Assembly: GCA_905214615.1 (NCBI GenBank)
Contig: CAJMMX010000041.1
Coordinates: forward strand, 1-21,486
From: an uncultured bacterium
GTDB taxonomy: Bacteria > Actinomycetota > Coriobacteriia > Coriobacteriales > Coriobacteriaceae
Reading direction: 5' to 3'
Length of the DNA stretch: 21,486 nucleotides
Both the position numbers and the translations under genes were made by a program. The notes beneath the pieces are model-generated. The model did no database searches, was not told the DNA's origin, and was given only the letters and a program-made list of their open reading frames with translations. Shown here in pieces: positions 1 through 7,774 of the stretch (within the stretch, counting starts at the first letter, position 1; every line of letters begins with the position of its first letter).

Positions 1-42
1 GTCGGCGGGGCCATTGTGGCTCTTGACAGCGGATTGGGTCAT
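1..42 (-). CDS. Possible 5' end of a gene running off the left edge
   Basis: An ATG at 40-42 on the minus strand opens a frame that reads MTQSAVKSHNGPAD and leaves the window without a stop. It lies 8 bases beyond the TTTT that follows the large hairpin at 51-149. No good Shine-Dalgarno site precedes it apart from a GGCGGG inside the hairpin arm. Only 14 codons are visible, so no family can be named. The same bases are also open on the plus strand, so this is a weak call. Confidence 0.22.
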   Translation of the reverse strand, partial: MTQSAVKSHNGPAD

Positions 43-50
43 ATGAGCGA

Positions 51-149
51 AAACCCGCCAGAGCGAGCAAGGTGCCTTGAAACGAGGCGGCATTGACCTT
101 CTGGTCATGCCGCCGAAGTTGAAAGGCAGATTGCCGCTCTGGCGGGTTT
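51..149. repeat. 99-nt imperfect long hairpin downstream of tyrS
   Basis: The outer arms 51-65 (AAACCCGCCAGAGCG) and 135-149 are perfect 15-bp reverse complements. Inside, GCAA 67-70 pairs with 131-134, GCCTT 74-78 pairs with 123-127, and GGCGGCAT 86-93 pairs with 107-114. GACC 95-98 pairs with 103-106 around a TTCT loop. Together these make one long interrupted hairpin. Read on the minus strand it ends GGCGGGTTTT, so it could terminate tyrS transcription or act as a leader element for a gene to the left. It could equally be a dispersed palindromic repeat. The pairing is seen directly; the function is not known. Confidence 0.6.
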
Positions 150-160
150 GCAGCGTCAAC

Positions 161-192
161 TAGTTACGCGGTTTGGTAAAACCGCGTAACTA
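161..192. terminator. Perfect 14-bp hairpin overlapping the tyrS stop codon
   Basis: TAGTTACGCGGTTT (161-174) and its exact complement (179-192) flank a 4-base loop GGTA. The tyrS stop codon TAG (190-192 on the minus strand) is the first triplet of the minus-strand hairpin. No T-run follows the stem on either strand, so it is not a textbook intrinsic terminator. It may instead protect the 3' end or act together with the larger hairpin at 51-149. Confidence 0.45.
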
Positions 193-1401
193 AACCAACT
201 TAAAGCCCTTGCGCTTGCCCACGGAGAGGGTGTCGCCCAGCTTGAGGGCGCTCGGATCGATGTTGTAGCTCTTGGGAGCCACAGCCTTGCCGTTGATCTT
301 GACGCCGCCGCCGTCGATGTCGCGGCGGGCCTGACCGGCGCTGGCCGAAAGGCCCAGGTCCTTGAGCAGGCCGGCGAGGTAAATCTGGCCCTCGTCGTTG
401 ACGGTCAGCTCAACGTGCTTCTCGGGGAAGTCGGCAAGCTGGCCCTCCTTGAACACACGGTCGAACTCGGCCTGGGCCTCGTCGCCGGCGCCGGCGCCGT
501 GGTAGGTATCGCACAGGTCGCGGCCCAGAGCGCGCTTGAGCTCGTAGGGGTCGGCAGAACCGTCGGCCAGGGCGGCGTCGATCTTGTCGACCTCGGCCGG
601 AGCGAGCGAGCTGGCCAGACGATAGTACTTGCCGATCATCTCGTCGGGGATGGACATGGTCTTGCCGAACATATCCTTGGGAGCGTCGGTCAGGCCGATG
701 TAGTTGCCATAGGACTTGGACATCTTGCGCACGCCGTCGGTGCCCTCGAGCAGCGGCATGGTGAGCGCAATCTGCGGCTCCATGCCCATCTTCTCCATGA
801 GCTCGCGGCCGGCGAGCAGGTTGAAGAGCTGGTCGGTGCCGCCCATCTCGACGTCGGCCTTGATCTGAACGGAGTCGAAGGCCTGCATCACGGGGTACAG
901 AAACTCGTGCAGGGCAATCGGCGTCTGGGACTGGTAGCGCTTGGTAAAGTCGTCGCGCTCAAGGATGCGGGCGACGGTGAACTTGGAGCACACCTGCAGC
1001 AGGCCGGCCAGGTCCATCGACAAGATCCAGTCGCCGTTATGCACGATGGTGGTCTTCTCGGGGTCCAGAATCTTCATGGCCTGGCTCACGTAGGTCTCGG
1101 CGTTGGCCTCGATCTGCTCCTGCGAAAGCTGCGGACGCGTGGAGTTCTTGCCCGAGGGGTCGCCGATCAGCGCGGTGCCGTTGCCGATGATGAGGGTGAC
1201 GTTGTGGCCCAGGTCCTGGAACTGACGCATCTTGCGCAGGGGCACGGCATGGCCCAGGTGCAGGTCGGGGCTGGTGGGATCGACGCCGAGCTTGATGTTG
1301 AGGGGCTCGCCCTTCTCAAGCTTCTTGCGAAGGTCGGCCTCGGGGACGATCTGCGCTGCACCCGAGGTGATGATACGCATTTGCTCGTCAACAGACAGCA
1401 T
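190..1401 (-). CDS. tyrS: Tyrosyl-tRNA synthetase
   Basis: This cytoplasmic class I aminoacyl-tRNA synthetase activates tyrosine with ATP and charges tRNA-Tyr. The 403-residue length is normal for the family. The ATP-binding HLGH motif is at residues 48-51 and the KMSKS motif at 226-230 (RKMSKSYGN). KMSKS rather than KFGKT places it in the TyrZ-like branch. A C-terminal S4 RNA-binding domain (about 345-400, containing QARRDIDGGGVKING) contacts the tRNA. The ATG start is preceded by AAAAGGAGG at good spacing. A hairpin lies in the leader at 1423-1449. I saw no T-box features, although T-boxes often control tyrS in Firmicutes. The upstream U32 gene ends 96 bases away, so co-transcription is possible but not shown. 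Confidence 0.97.
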   Translation of the reverse strand: MLSVDEQMRIITSGAAQIVPEADLRKKLEKGEPLNIKLGVDPTSPDLHLGHAVPLRKMRQFQDLGHNVTLIIGNGTALIGDPSGKNSTRPQLSQEQIEANAETYVSQAMKILDPEKTTIVHNGDWILSMDLAGLLQVCSKFTVARILERDDFTKRYQSQTPIALHEFLYPVMQAFDSVQIKADVEMGGTDQLFNLLAGRELMEKMGMEPQIALTMPLLEGTDGVRKMSKSYGNYIGLTDAPKDMFGKTMSIPDEMIGKYYRLASSLAPAEVDKIDAALADGSADPYELKRALGRDLCDTYHGAGAGDEAQAEFDRVFKEGQLADFPEKHVELTVNDEGQIYLAGLLKDLGLSASAGQARRDIDGGGVKINGKAVAPKSYNIDPSALKLGDTLSVGKRKGFKLV

Positions 1402-1422
1402 TGGGTATCCTCCTTTTGCTAT

Positions 1423-1449
1423 AGCACCCTCGCCGAAAACGGCGGTGCT
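1423..1449 (-). other. Leader hairpin of tyrS
   Basis: AGCACC (1423-1428) pairs with GGTGCT (1444-1449), and GCCG (1432-1435) pairs with CGGC (1440-1443) around an AAAA loop, with a 3-base bulge CTC. On the minus strand it ends about 13 bases before the AAAAGGAGG ribosome site of tyrS. No U-run follows, so it is not an intrinsic terminator. It could be the remains of the U32 gene 3' end or a small translational control element. Confidence 0.35.
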
Positions 1450-1497
1450 GGAAGTCCATAAACTCTCTTATGATAACAAACTGACGCGACGCGGCAC

Positions 1498-3456
1498 TTA
1501 CGACAGGAAAATCCTCGTCCTGCCGCATGCGTCAATGGCAACTGGCAGACGTGTACCGTCACGCTCGACCAGATAGCGTACCTGCCGACGACGCAAGCAG
1601 TCGCGGCAACGGACCTGTCCCGTCGCATCGGTGGCGCAGACGCCCTCGGCGGTCAGCAGGCAGTGCTCGCACACCATGAGCTCGGGGCAATCGGCATCGA
1701 CAGGGCTCAGAACACCAGGTTCGGCCGTCAGTTCGGCAATACGCTCCGCATCATTGCCGAGCAACTCGGCCGGCAAGTACACCCGCCCCGCACCGAGTCC
1801 GCGCAGCCAGGTAAGCGTGGCCCGATTCGCGCAGAACACCGGCGCCGCCACGTCAAACGTCACGCCCAGCTCGCGAGCAATCACCACCTGTCCCAGGTTG
1901 CGGCAGACGACGCGCCCGGCACGCTGCATCAGCGAGCGGGTCCGGTCAGCGTCACCCGTGCGGCACACCTCGTCAAGCACCACAACGGTGTCGGACAAAT
2001 CGAGTTCTCTGCGCGGGTCGGTATCCATCAGCTGCCAAGCAAAAACCATGCGAGCGGGAACCGCGCACTCCACCAACTCCGGCGACGCACCGCTATCCAC
2101 CGCAACGTCCTCAAAGGGCAGCACCTCAACGGCACGCGCAACGGGCGCAATCGCATCCGCCTCGGCCCGCATGCGCTCCAACACCGCCGCCGTCTGATCC
2201 AACACGCCGGCGCTACGAATCAGGTATACCTCGCAGCCCGCGTCCACCTTACGCTTGCAATGCACGACGACGCGCTTCCCCGCTGCGGCATCCACCGGGC
2301 AGGGCACCTGCGGCCAGCGCTTGGGCACATCGGGACGCGCGTCGACACCCGGATAGAACCGAATCTCGAGCGTGTCACCCGCCGCCACGGCGGCATCGAG
2401 CTCAACGGTCACCTCTTCGTGGCCCACAGCGACCAAGCGCCCCACGCGCACGCCCTGGTTAATTGCACGCTCAAAGCTCATCAGCTCGGCACCCGAACGC
2501 CCTCGCAGGTACGCATCGGTAAACCCACGGTTAAACGACCTTCCCAGCTCGCGCTCAAGCTCTTCCACGGCACCGGGGTCCCACGCGCCGTCGCGCAGCA
2601 TATCGAGCGCCCGGCGCCAAACCCGCACCACGTTGAATACGTAATCGGGGTTCTTCATGCGTCCCTCGATCTTGAGCGACGCAACGCCAGCATCTACAAG
2701 CTCGGGCAGATGCGCAATACCCAGATAGTCATGCGGACACAGCAGACGATCCCCCTCAACGGCGACAACGCTCTGCCCCGCCTCGTCCACTAGGTCGTAC
2801 GCCAGACGGCACGGCTGCGTGCAGTCGCCGCGCATCGCCGATCGTCCACGCCGCAGGGCCGAGAACTCGCACGCCCCCGAATAGCCGATGCAAATCGCAC
2901 CGTGGCAGAATACCTCGATGGGCACGCCCGTGGCACATAGCGCCGCAATCTCGTCGACCGTCAGCTCGCGTGCCGTCGTCACGCGCTCGACCCCCAGCTC
3001 ATCGGCGGCAAGCCGCACGGCACCCTCGCTATGAGCGCCCGCCTGCGTGGACAGGTGAATCTCGACCCCGGGAATCGCCGCGCGCAGCGCGCAGGCCAAC
3101 CCGGCATCGGCGACAATCAGAGCATCGGCGCCCAGCTCCAGTGCATGAGCTCCCAACGCCACCGCGTCGGACAACTCATCGTCAAACACGAACACGTTGA
3201 GCGTTACGTACACACGCACGCCATGGGCATGCGCCACGGCGCAGCCGCGCGCAAACTCGTTATCCGTAAAGCCATGGGCGCTCACACGGGCGTTAAAGCC
3301 GCCCAACCCCGCATAGATGGCATCGGCGCCCGCGGCGATGGCCGCAAGCATCTGGTCGAGCCCGCCCGCCGGCGCCAGCAGCTCGGGCAGCGCCGCACCG
3401 GCAGCATCCAATCCAGTCTCGTATTGTCCGCTCGGCCCCATCGTCCGAATCGCCAT
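1498..3456 (-). CDS. U32-family protein (RlhA/TrhP-like RNA hydroxylation or collagenase-like family)
   Basis: The N-terminal half is a U32 'peptidase' barrel: ELLAPAGG near residues 25-32, then DAIYAGLGGFNAR. The family signature EVFCHGAICIGYSGAC sits near 181-196 and is followed by GDCTQPCRLAYDL, giving cysteines at 184, 189, 196, 212 and 216. Members such as E. coli RlhA and TrhP hydroxylate cytidine in 23S rRNA or uridine-34 in tRNA; older annotations say collagenase-like protease. The exact substrate here cannot be read from sequence. The C-terminus carries a second cysteine group (596, 599, 607, 617, 620), a likely metal or Fe-S knuckle. I chose the ATG at 3456 (652 aa) because AAGGGG lies about 7 bases upstream. 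The ATG at 3483 has no comparable site. The gene is divergent from the PBP gene. Confidence 0.88.
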   Translation of the reverse strand: MAIRTMGPSGQYETGLDAAGAALPELLAPAGGLDQMLAAIAAGADAIYAGLGGFNARVSAHGFTDNEFARGCAVAHAHGVRVYVTLNVFVFDDELSDAVALGAHALELGADALIVADAGLACALRAAIPGVEIHLSTQAGAHSEGAVRLAADELGVERVTTARELTVDEIAALCATGVPIEVFCHGAICIGYSGACEFSALRRGRSAMRGDCTQPCRLAYDLVDEAGQSVVAVEGDRLLCPHDYLGIAHLPELVDAGVASLKIEGRMKNPDYVFNVVRVWRRALDMLRDGAWDPGAVEELERELGRSFNRGFTDAYLRGRSGAELMSFERAINQGVRVGRLVAVGHEEVTVELDAAVAAGDTLEIRFYPGVDARPDVPKRWPQVPCPVDAAAGKRVVVHCKRKVDAGCEVYLIRSAGVLDQTAAVLERMRAEADAIAPVARAVEVLPFEDVAVDSGASPELVECAVPARMVFAWQLMDTDPRRELDLSDTVVVLDEVCRTGDADRTRSLMQRAGRVVCRNLGQVVIARELGVTFDVAAPVFCANRATLTWLRGLGAGRVYLPAELLGNDAERIAELTAEPGVLSPVDADCPELMVCEHCLLTAEGVCATDATGQVRCRDCLRRRQVRYLVERDGTRLPVAIDACGRTRIFLS

Positions 3457-3618
3457 CGACAAACCCCTTACCAAGGTATGCATTCACTCTGAAAAATGCC
3501 GTCTTCCAGCATACACGAGGCCTCGCGCGCCCCGTTTGGTTTATCGTGTAATAACTTATGTCCAACCTGCCCCGACGGCACATCCACCGTCCGGCACGAC
3601 ATACCTGGAGGTCAATAT

Positions 3619-5817
3619 ATGGGTCCTCGCCAACGACAGGGACGCAGCCGTTCAAAGACGCATGCTCTGCCCATAATCCTGCTCTCGTTTTTGGGCTTTC
3701 TGCTGATTGCGGGCGTGGCATTTGGCATCGGCATGGTCGGCAACGTCAACCGCTGGCTGTCCGATCTGCCCGACTACACCGACGCCAACGCGTATCTGGT
3801 GAGCGAGCCCACCGAGATCGTCGACTGCAACGGCAACAAGATCGCGAGCTTCTACACGCAAAACCGCAAGTCTATCACCAAGGACGAGGTCTCCCCCTAC
3901 GTGCTGCAGGGCACCGTTGACGTCGAGGACGAGCGCTTCTACGAGCACGGCGGTATCGACCTGTGGGGTATCGCGCGTGCTGCGGTGGCAACCCTCGGTG
4001 GCGGGCACGAAGGCGCCTCGACTATCACCCAGCAGCTTGTGCGCAACACCATCCTGCAGGAGGAGCAGTTCGACTCGACCATTGAGCGTAAGGTGCGCGA
4101 GGCCTACATCGCCATCAAGATGGAGGACATGTACTCCAAAGACGAGATCCTCATGATGTACCTCAACACCATCTATTACGGCCACGGCGCCTACGGCATC
4201 GAGGCCGCAGCCGAGACCTATCTGTCCAAGAGCGCCGCCGACCTCACCCTCAGCGAGGCCGCGCTGCTCATCGGCCTTCCCAACTCGCCTTCGCAGTACG
4301 ACCCCACGGTCAACCCCGATCTGGCACTGTCTCGCCGCAACAAGGTTCTCGACAACATGCTGCGCCTGGGCCACATCACCCAGGAGGAGCACGATGCCGC
4401 ACAGGCCGAGCCCATCACCCTCAACGTGACCGAAATCTCGGGCAGCGGCGTCGACGTATACTCGCAGCCCTACTTTGTCTCCTACGTCAAGCAGCTACTG
4501 GAGCAGGAGTTCTCGACCGACGTGCTCTTTAAGGGCGGCCTGACCGTCAAGACCACCATCGACCCCACGATGCAGCAGGTGGCAGAGAATGCCGTCCGCG
4601 AGCAGCTCGACACGCTCTCGCTTGACGGCCTGGACATGGGCATGGTCGTCGTCGACCCCAAGACCGGCTACATCAAGTGCATGGTGGGCGGCTACGACTA
4701 CAACGCCGACGAGAACCACGTAAACCATGCCACGGCCAAGCGTCCCGTCGGCTCCACCTTTAAGGCCTTTACGCTGGCAACTGCCATCCAAAACGGCATG
4801 AACCCCAACGTCACCCTCAACTGCAACTCGCCGCTCAAGGCCAAGGGCACCACAACCGAGGTACAAAACTACGCCAACCAGAGCTATGGCAACATCACGC
4901 TTAAGCAGGCGACGGCATACTCCTCCAACACCGGCTACATCCAGGTGGCGGAAGCCGTCGGCAACAGCAAGATCATCTCGCTCGTCAAAAAGCTCGGCAT
5001 CGACCCCGCCAAGGACAACATCGAGGACGTTCCCGTCATGACCCTCGGCACCGGCTCGATCTCGCCGCTCGAGATGGCCGCCGCCTACGCGACGTTTGCC
5101 AACGGCGGCTACTATCGCCAGCCGATCGCCATCACCGAGATTGACTCTCGTACCGGTTCGGTGCTGTACCAGCACACCGACAATCCCTCACAGGTGCTTA
5201 CCGAGGGCGAGGCCGCCGCGGTCACCGATGTTCTGTCCGGCGTCATGAAGGGCAGCGGTACGGGTGCTGCCGGCGCCCTGAGTGTCAACCAGCCCTATGC
5301 TGGCAAGACGGGCACCACCGACAACACCACCAACCTGTGGTTCTGCGGCTATACCCCGCAGCTGGCATGCGCCCTGTGGACCGGCTATTCCGCGGGCGAG
5401 ATCCCCATCCAAAAGTACGGCACGGACCTGCTGGGCGACAGCACCAACCTGCCTGTCTTTAAGCGGTTTATGAACACCGTTCTGACCGGTACCGAGCGCG
5501 AGGAGTTTGCGACCGGAACGGCGCCCACCTACAAGAACAACAGCGTCTGGAAGTTCTACGGCACCAACAACACCAAGAAGTCGGAGAACGACGACAAGGA
5601 CAAGGACGAGGACGAAGAGGAAGAGGAAACCACCACAACGACTACCACGACGACCACGACCACCGAGACCACGGGCGGCGACACCACCGGCGGCACCGGT
5701 ACGACCGGTGGCTCGACGGGCGGCTCCACTGGTGGTTCGACCGGCGGCGATGGCGGCACGCCTACGCCTACGCCCACTCCAGACCCCTCGCCCACGCCTG
5801 ACGATACGGTCGGCTAA
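3619..5817 (+). CDS. Class A penicillin-binding protein (bifunctional glycosyltransferase/transpeptidase)
   Basis: This membrane-anchored enzyme polymerises and cross-links peptidoglycan from lipid II. A short basic cytoplasmic tail (RQRQGRSRSK) precedes one transmembrane helix at about 18-40. The GT51 glycosyltransferase domain shows EDERFYEH (catalytic Glu about 103), GASTITQQ (132-139) and RKVREAYIAIKME. The transpeptidase domain has SxxK at S379-K382, SSN at 435-437 and KTG at 563-565. After about residue 650 comes a low-complexity tail: an acidic/Lys run, 12 threonines in a row, Gly-Thr/Ser repeats, then a TPTPTP stretch. The ATG at 3619 is preceded by GGAGGT 6 bases upstream. An in-frame ATG at 3496 would add 41 residues lacking family similarity. 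A good terminator follows. The gene could be called pbp1A/ponA; the symbol is left open. Confidence 0.95.
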   Translation: MGPRQRQGRSRSKTHALPIILLSFLGFLLIAGVAFGIGMVGNVNRWLSDLPDYTDANAYLVSEPTEIVDCNGNKIASFYTQNRKSITKDEVSPYVLQGTVDVEDERFYEHGGIDLWGIARAAVATLGGGHEGASTITQQLVRNTILQEEQFDSTIERKVREAYIAIKMEDMYSKDEILMMYLNTIYYGHGAYGIEAAAETYLSKSAADLTLSEAALLIGLPNSPSQYDPTVNPDLALSRRNKVLDNMLRLGHITQEEHDAAQAEPITLNVTEISGSGVDVYSQPYFVSYVKQLLEQEFSTDVLFKGGLTVKTTIDPTMQQVAENAVREQLDTLSLDGLDMGMVVVDPKTGYIKCMVGGYDYNADENHVNHATAKRPVGSTFKAFTLATAIQNGMNPNVTLNCNSPLKAKGTTTEVQNYANQSYGNITLKQATAYSSNTGYIQVAEAVGNSKIISLVKKLGIDPAKDNIEDVPVMTLGTGSISPLEMAAAYATFANGGYYRQPIAITEIDSRTGSVLYQHTDNPSQVLTEGEAAAVTDVLSGVMKGSGTGAAGALSVNQPYAGKTGTTDNTTNLWFCGYTPQLACALWTGYSAGEIPIQKYGTDLLGDSTNLPVFKRFMNTVLTGTEREEFATGTAPTYKNNSVWKFYGTNNTKKSENDDKDKDEDEEEEETTTTTTTTTTTTETTGGDTTGGTGTTGGSTGGSTGGSTGGDGGTPTPTPTPDPSPTPDDTVG

Positions 5818-5839
5818 GAAGTACGCGACTAAAGCCAAC

Positions 5840-5878
5840 AAGGCCCCGAGCAGCTTATTGAACTGCTCGGGGCCTTTT
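5840..5878 (+). terminator. Intrinsic terminator of the PBP gene
   Basis: AAGGCCCCGAGCAG (5840-5853) pairs perfectly with 5863-5876 around a 9-base loop, and the stem runs directly into TTTT (5875-5878). It lies 22 bases after the PBP stop codon. The stem is GC-rich and the layout is that of a standard Rho-independent terminator on the plus strand. Confidence 0.9.
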
Positions 5879-5919
5879 AGTTTGAAACGACCTGGAGGGC
5901 GGTCTTTATACCGGCAAAC

Positions 5920-5951
5920 AAAAAGGGGGTACCGACCAACGTCGATACCCC
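5920..5951 (-). terminator. Intrinsic terminator of argR
   Basis: GGGGTACCGAC (5926-5936) pairs with GTCGATACCCC (5941-5951) with one mismatch and a CAAC loop. On the minus strand the stem is followed by C and then TTTTT (complement of 5920-5924). It lies about 50 bases after the argR stop and faces the PBP terminator, so the two convergent genes are each closed separately. Confidence 0.85.
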
Positions 5952-6002
5952 TTACAAGCCACTATGTCAGCGCACACAATGCCGAACGCACGACCCGCAC
6001 GC

Positions 6003-6440
6003 CTACTTGCGAGAATTGCTCAACTTATTGATCAGCGCCTCGAGACGCTCGCCGTCCTCGGCCGTCTGGGCAATAACCAAAATCGTATCGTTGCCGGCAA
6101 GCGAGCCAAGCACATCGGGCAACTCTGCCGCATCAACGGCGGCGGCGATGCCGGAAGCCGTGCCAGGCTGAGCCTTGATCATAACCAGATTATCAGTACG
6201 CAGAACGCCCGTTACGAGCTCGGAAACCATACGTTGCAGGTGCAGGTCCTCTGCCAGAACATAGATGCCCTCAGGGAGCTTACGCAGCCCCATATCGGCA
6301 ATATCGCGAGAGACAGTCGCCTGCGTGCAATCAAAGCCCATAGCACGGAGCTCATCGACCAGCACGCGCTGCGTGCGGACATCCTTATTGCGCACAATAT
6401 CTCTAATGGCATCCTGGCGCCCATTGCGTTTTTTAGCCAT
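6003..6440 (-). CDS. argR: Arginine repressor, ArgR family
   Basis: ArgR is a DNA-binding regulator that senses arginine and represses arginine biosynthesis or activates catabolism, usually as a hexamer. The N-terminal winged helix contains TQATVSRDI (residues 39-47), the recognition-helix signature. The C-terminal oligomerisation/arginine-binding domain contains QPGTASGIAAAVD and GSLAGNDTILVI. In most relatives the latter reads GDDT; here the first Asp is Asn (N117), at an expected ligand position. The ATG at 6440 (145 aa, typical length) has GAGGG about 6 bases upstream. An earlier in-frame start at 6473 would add 11 unsupported residues. No arginine genes are nearby. A dyad upstream (6534-6561) may be relevant to its control. 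Confidence 0.93.
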   Translation of the reverse strand: MAKKRNGRQDAIRDIVRNKDVRTQRVLVDELRAMGFDCTQATVSRDIADMGLRKLPEGIYVLAEDLHLQRMVSELVTGVLRTDNLVMIKAQPGTASGIAAAVDAAELPDVLGSLAGNDTILVIAQTAEDGERLEALINKLSNSRK

Positions 6441-6533
6441 ACAAACCCTCACTCCAAAAGATGGCGGAGACAATCAATCAGTGTTTGAATAGTTTAGCGC
6501 TATTTGAAGGCTTTTGTGTATAAGAACGCATTT

Positions 6534-6561
6534 CGAAACAATTCTATGCAAGTTTGTTTCG
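6534..6561. promoter_or_regulatory. Inverted repeat upstream of argR
   Basis: CGAAACAA (6534-6541) and TTGTTTCG (6554-6561) are perfect 8-bp reverse complements separated by 12 A/T-rich bases. The site lies between the glycosyltransferase stop and the argR start, about 95-120 bases before the argR ATG. It could be an operator. It does not match the usual ARG-box consensus, and I found no convincing -35/-10 pair with it. Confidence 0.35.
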
Positions 6562-6572
6562 TAATGAGCCGT

Positions 6573-7613
6573 TTAGGCGGGTTTTGCGCCCGTCCGGTTA
6601 AGAAAAGCTGCCAGATGCGTACACATCACGCAGCGCGCGGGCTTAGCGCTGGCGATCGGCCCAAACAACAGACCGAGTCCCCGATGGTTGTCCTTGAGCG
6701 CGGCGACCATCTGACGGGTTCGAGGCGCCTCGAGCATATCACGCATGCGGGCGGAACGCTCGATTGACGACACTCCATGCGGGCTCAGACACAAATTCTC
6801 GATGCAGGCGACCAGTCCGGCAAAGTAGAACTTTTGGCTTGCCAGCTTGAGCCGACCACCGCTATCTGCTTCCGAGAGTGAGTCCGCAAGCTCGTCGAGC
6901 GCTCGGGTGTCATCGGATACCTTGGCATACATGGTGGGATCAAAGGCGTCTGTAAGCTTAGGCGCTACCGTGTGGAAACAAGCGTCGCCGCATCCGGAGA
7001 CGCGCTGCGCCTGCGAGAGCGCGCACACCATAAACTCAACCGTACGGTACGCCTTGCCGTGCGACAGGCATGCCTCAAACAGCGGACGACTATACATCAC
7101 GCCAGAGGTCTGAACGACTAGGCCGCCTAAAATCAACTGAGGCAGCCCGGCCACCATCGAAGATTTGCTATCAATGGAAATATGAGTAGCATCCAAGACG
7201 CGCGAATGGCGCTCTCGATGTGCATCATAGCGGTCGAGCGACACCGTGGGGAACACTATGTCTGCCGCAGTATCGCACGCGATATCGACCATCTTGGAAA
7301 GGGATTGCGGAGCAAACCACTCATCGGCGTTCATGGCGATGATTTGAGAGCCGCGCGAGGCAGCAAAACCGGCACGAAGACACGCGCCGCGCGTCGCGTC
7401 CTCGACGTCAATCAAATCAATATGGATGTCCCTGTCGGCAGCAACTTGAAGCGAGTGGCGCACACCGGGCGCAGTATCGCGACAGACAACGACAATCTGC
7501 AAATCGTAGAGGTCTTGGTTCTGGATACTCTCGAGCGCACGCATCGCATAGCTGGGCGAACCTTCTACCACAAGGATCACCGAAAGTCGCGGATGCGAGC
7601 CACGTCGAACCAA
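6573..7613 (-). CDS. Family 2 glycosyltransferase-like protein
   Basis: The N-terminus has the GT-A fold pattern of family 2: LSVILVVEGSPSYAMRALES, then LQIVVVCRD, then an ASRGSQIIAMNADEW segment where the metal-binding DxD usually lies. Here it reads NAD, so one acidic residue is kept. The C-terminal half (about 200-346) is not recognisable. No membrane segment is obvious. Such enzymes move a sugar from a nucleotide donor to a cell-surface glycan or lipid; donor and acceptor are unknown. The start is TTG at 7613, with AGAGGA about 8 bases upstream; any later ATG would remove the first beta strand. It stands alone between truA and argR, with no other glycan genes around it, so it could be an inactive or specialised member. 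Confidence 0.75.
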   Translation of the reverse strand: MVRRGSHPRLSVILVVEGSPSYAMRALESIQNQDLYDLQIVVVCRDTAPGVRHSLQVAADRDIHIDLIDVEDATRGACLRAGFAASRGSQIIAMNADEWFAPQSLSKMVDIACDTAADIVFPTVSLDRYDAHRERHSRVLDATHISIDSKSSMVAGLPQLILGGLVVQTSGVMYSRPLFEACLSHGKAYRTVEFMVCALSQAQRVSGCGDACFHTVAPKLTDAFDPTMYAKVSDDTRALDELADSLSEADSGGRLKLASQKFYFAGLVACIENLCLSPHGVSSIERSARMRDMLEAPRTRQMVAALKDNHRGLGLLFGPIASAKPARCVMCTHLAAFLNRTGAKPA

Positions 7614-7774
7614 ATTATCCGTCCTCTCGACAGCAATGAATCAAACCGTGGTTCATGGTACACCCCGGCAATAAAAGCAATGAGACACCGGTTGCATTGC
7701 ACGCCAAGAACAGATGTTGCACACGCGCAGCCCACAGATGACAGGTGTCGACGCACGACACGTCGAGCCCTACC

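Noticed and set aside
1..96. Open frame on the plus strand at the left edge ending in TGA
   Set aside because: It runs into the long hairpin, has no recognisable content and competes with the minus-strand frame; too little sequence.
415..1461. 348-codon open frame on the plus strand opposite tyrS
   Set aside because: It is a shadow of tyrS caused by GC-rich codons; its product is low in complexity (Leu/Gly/Val/His) and no family is recognisable.
1402..1497. T-box riboswitch before tyrS
   Set aside because: The gap is only 96 bases, lacks the T-box bulge sequence and has no antiterminator/terminator pair with a U-run.
1663..2793. 376-codon open frame on the plus strand opposite the U32 gene
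   Set aside because: Antisense shadow; the U32 protein has clear family motifs in the other strand while this one has none.
7748..7766. TCGACG-N7-CGTCGA dyad just after truA as a terminator
   Set aside because: Only 6 bp of stem and no T-run on either strand.
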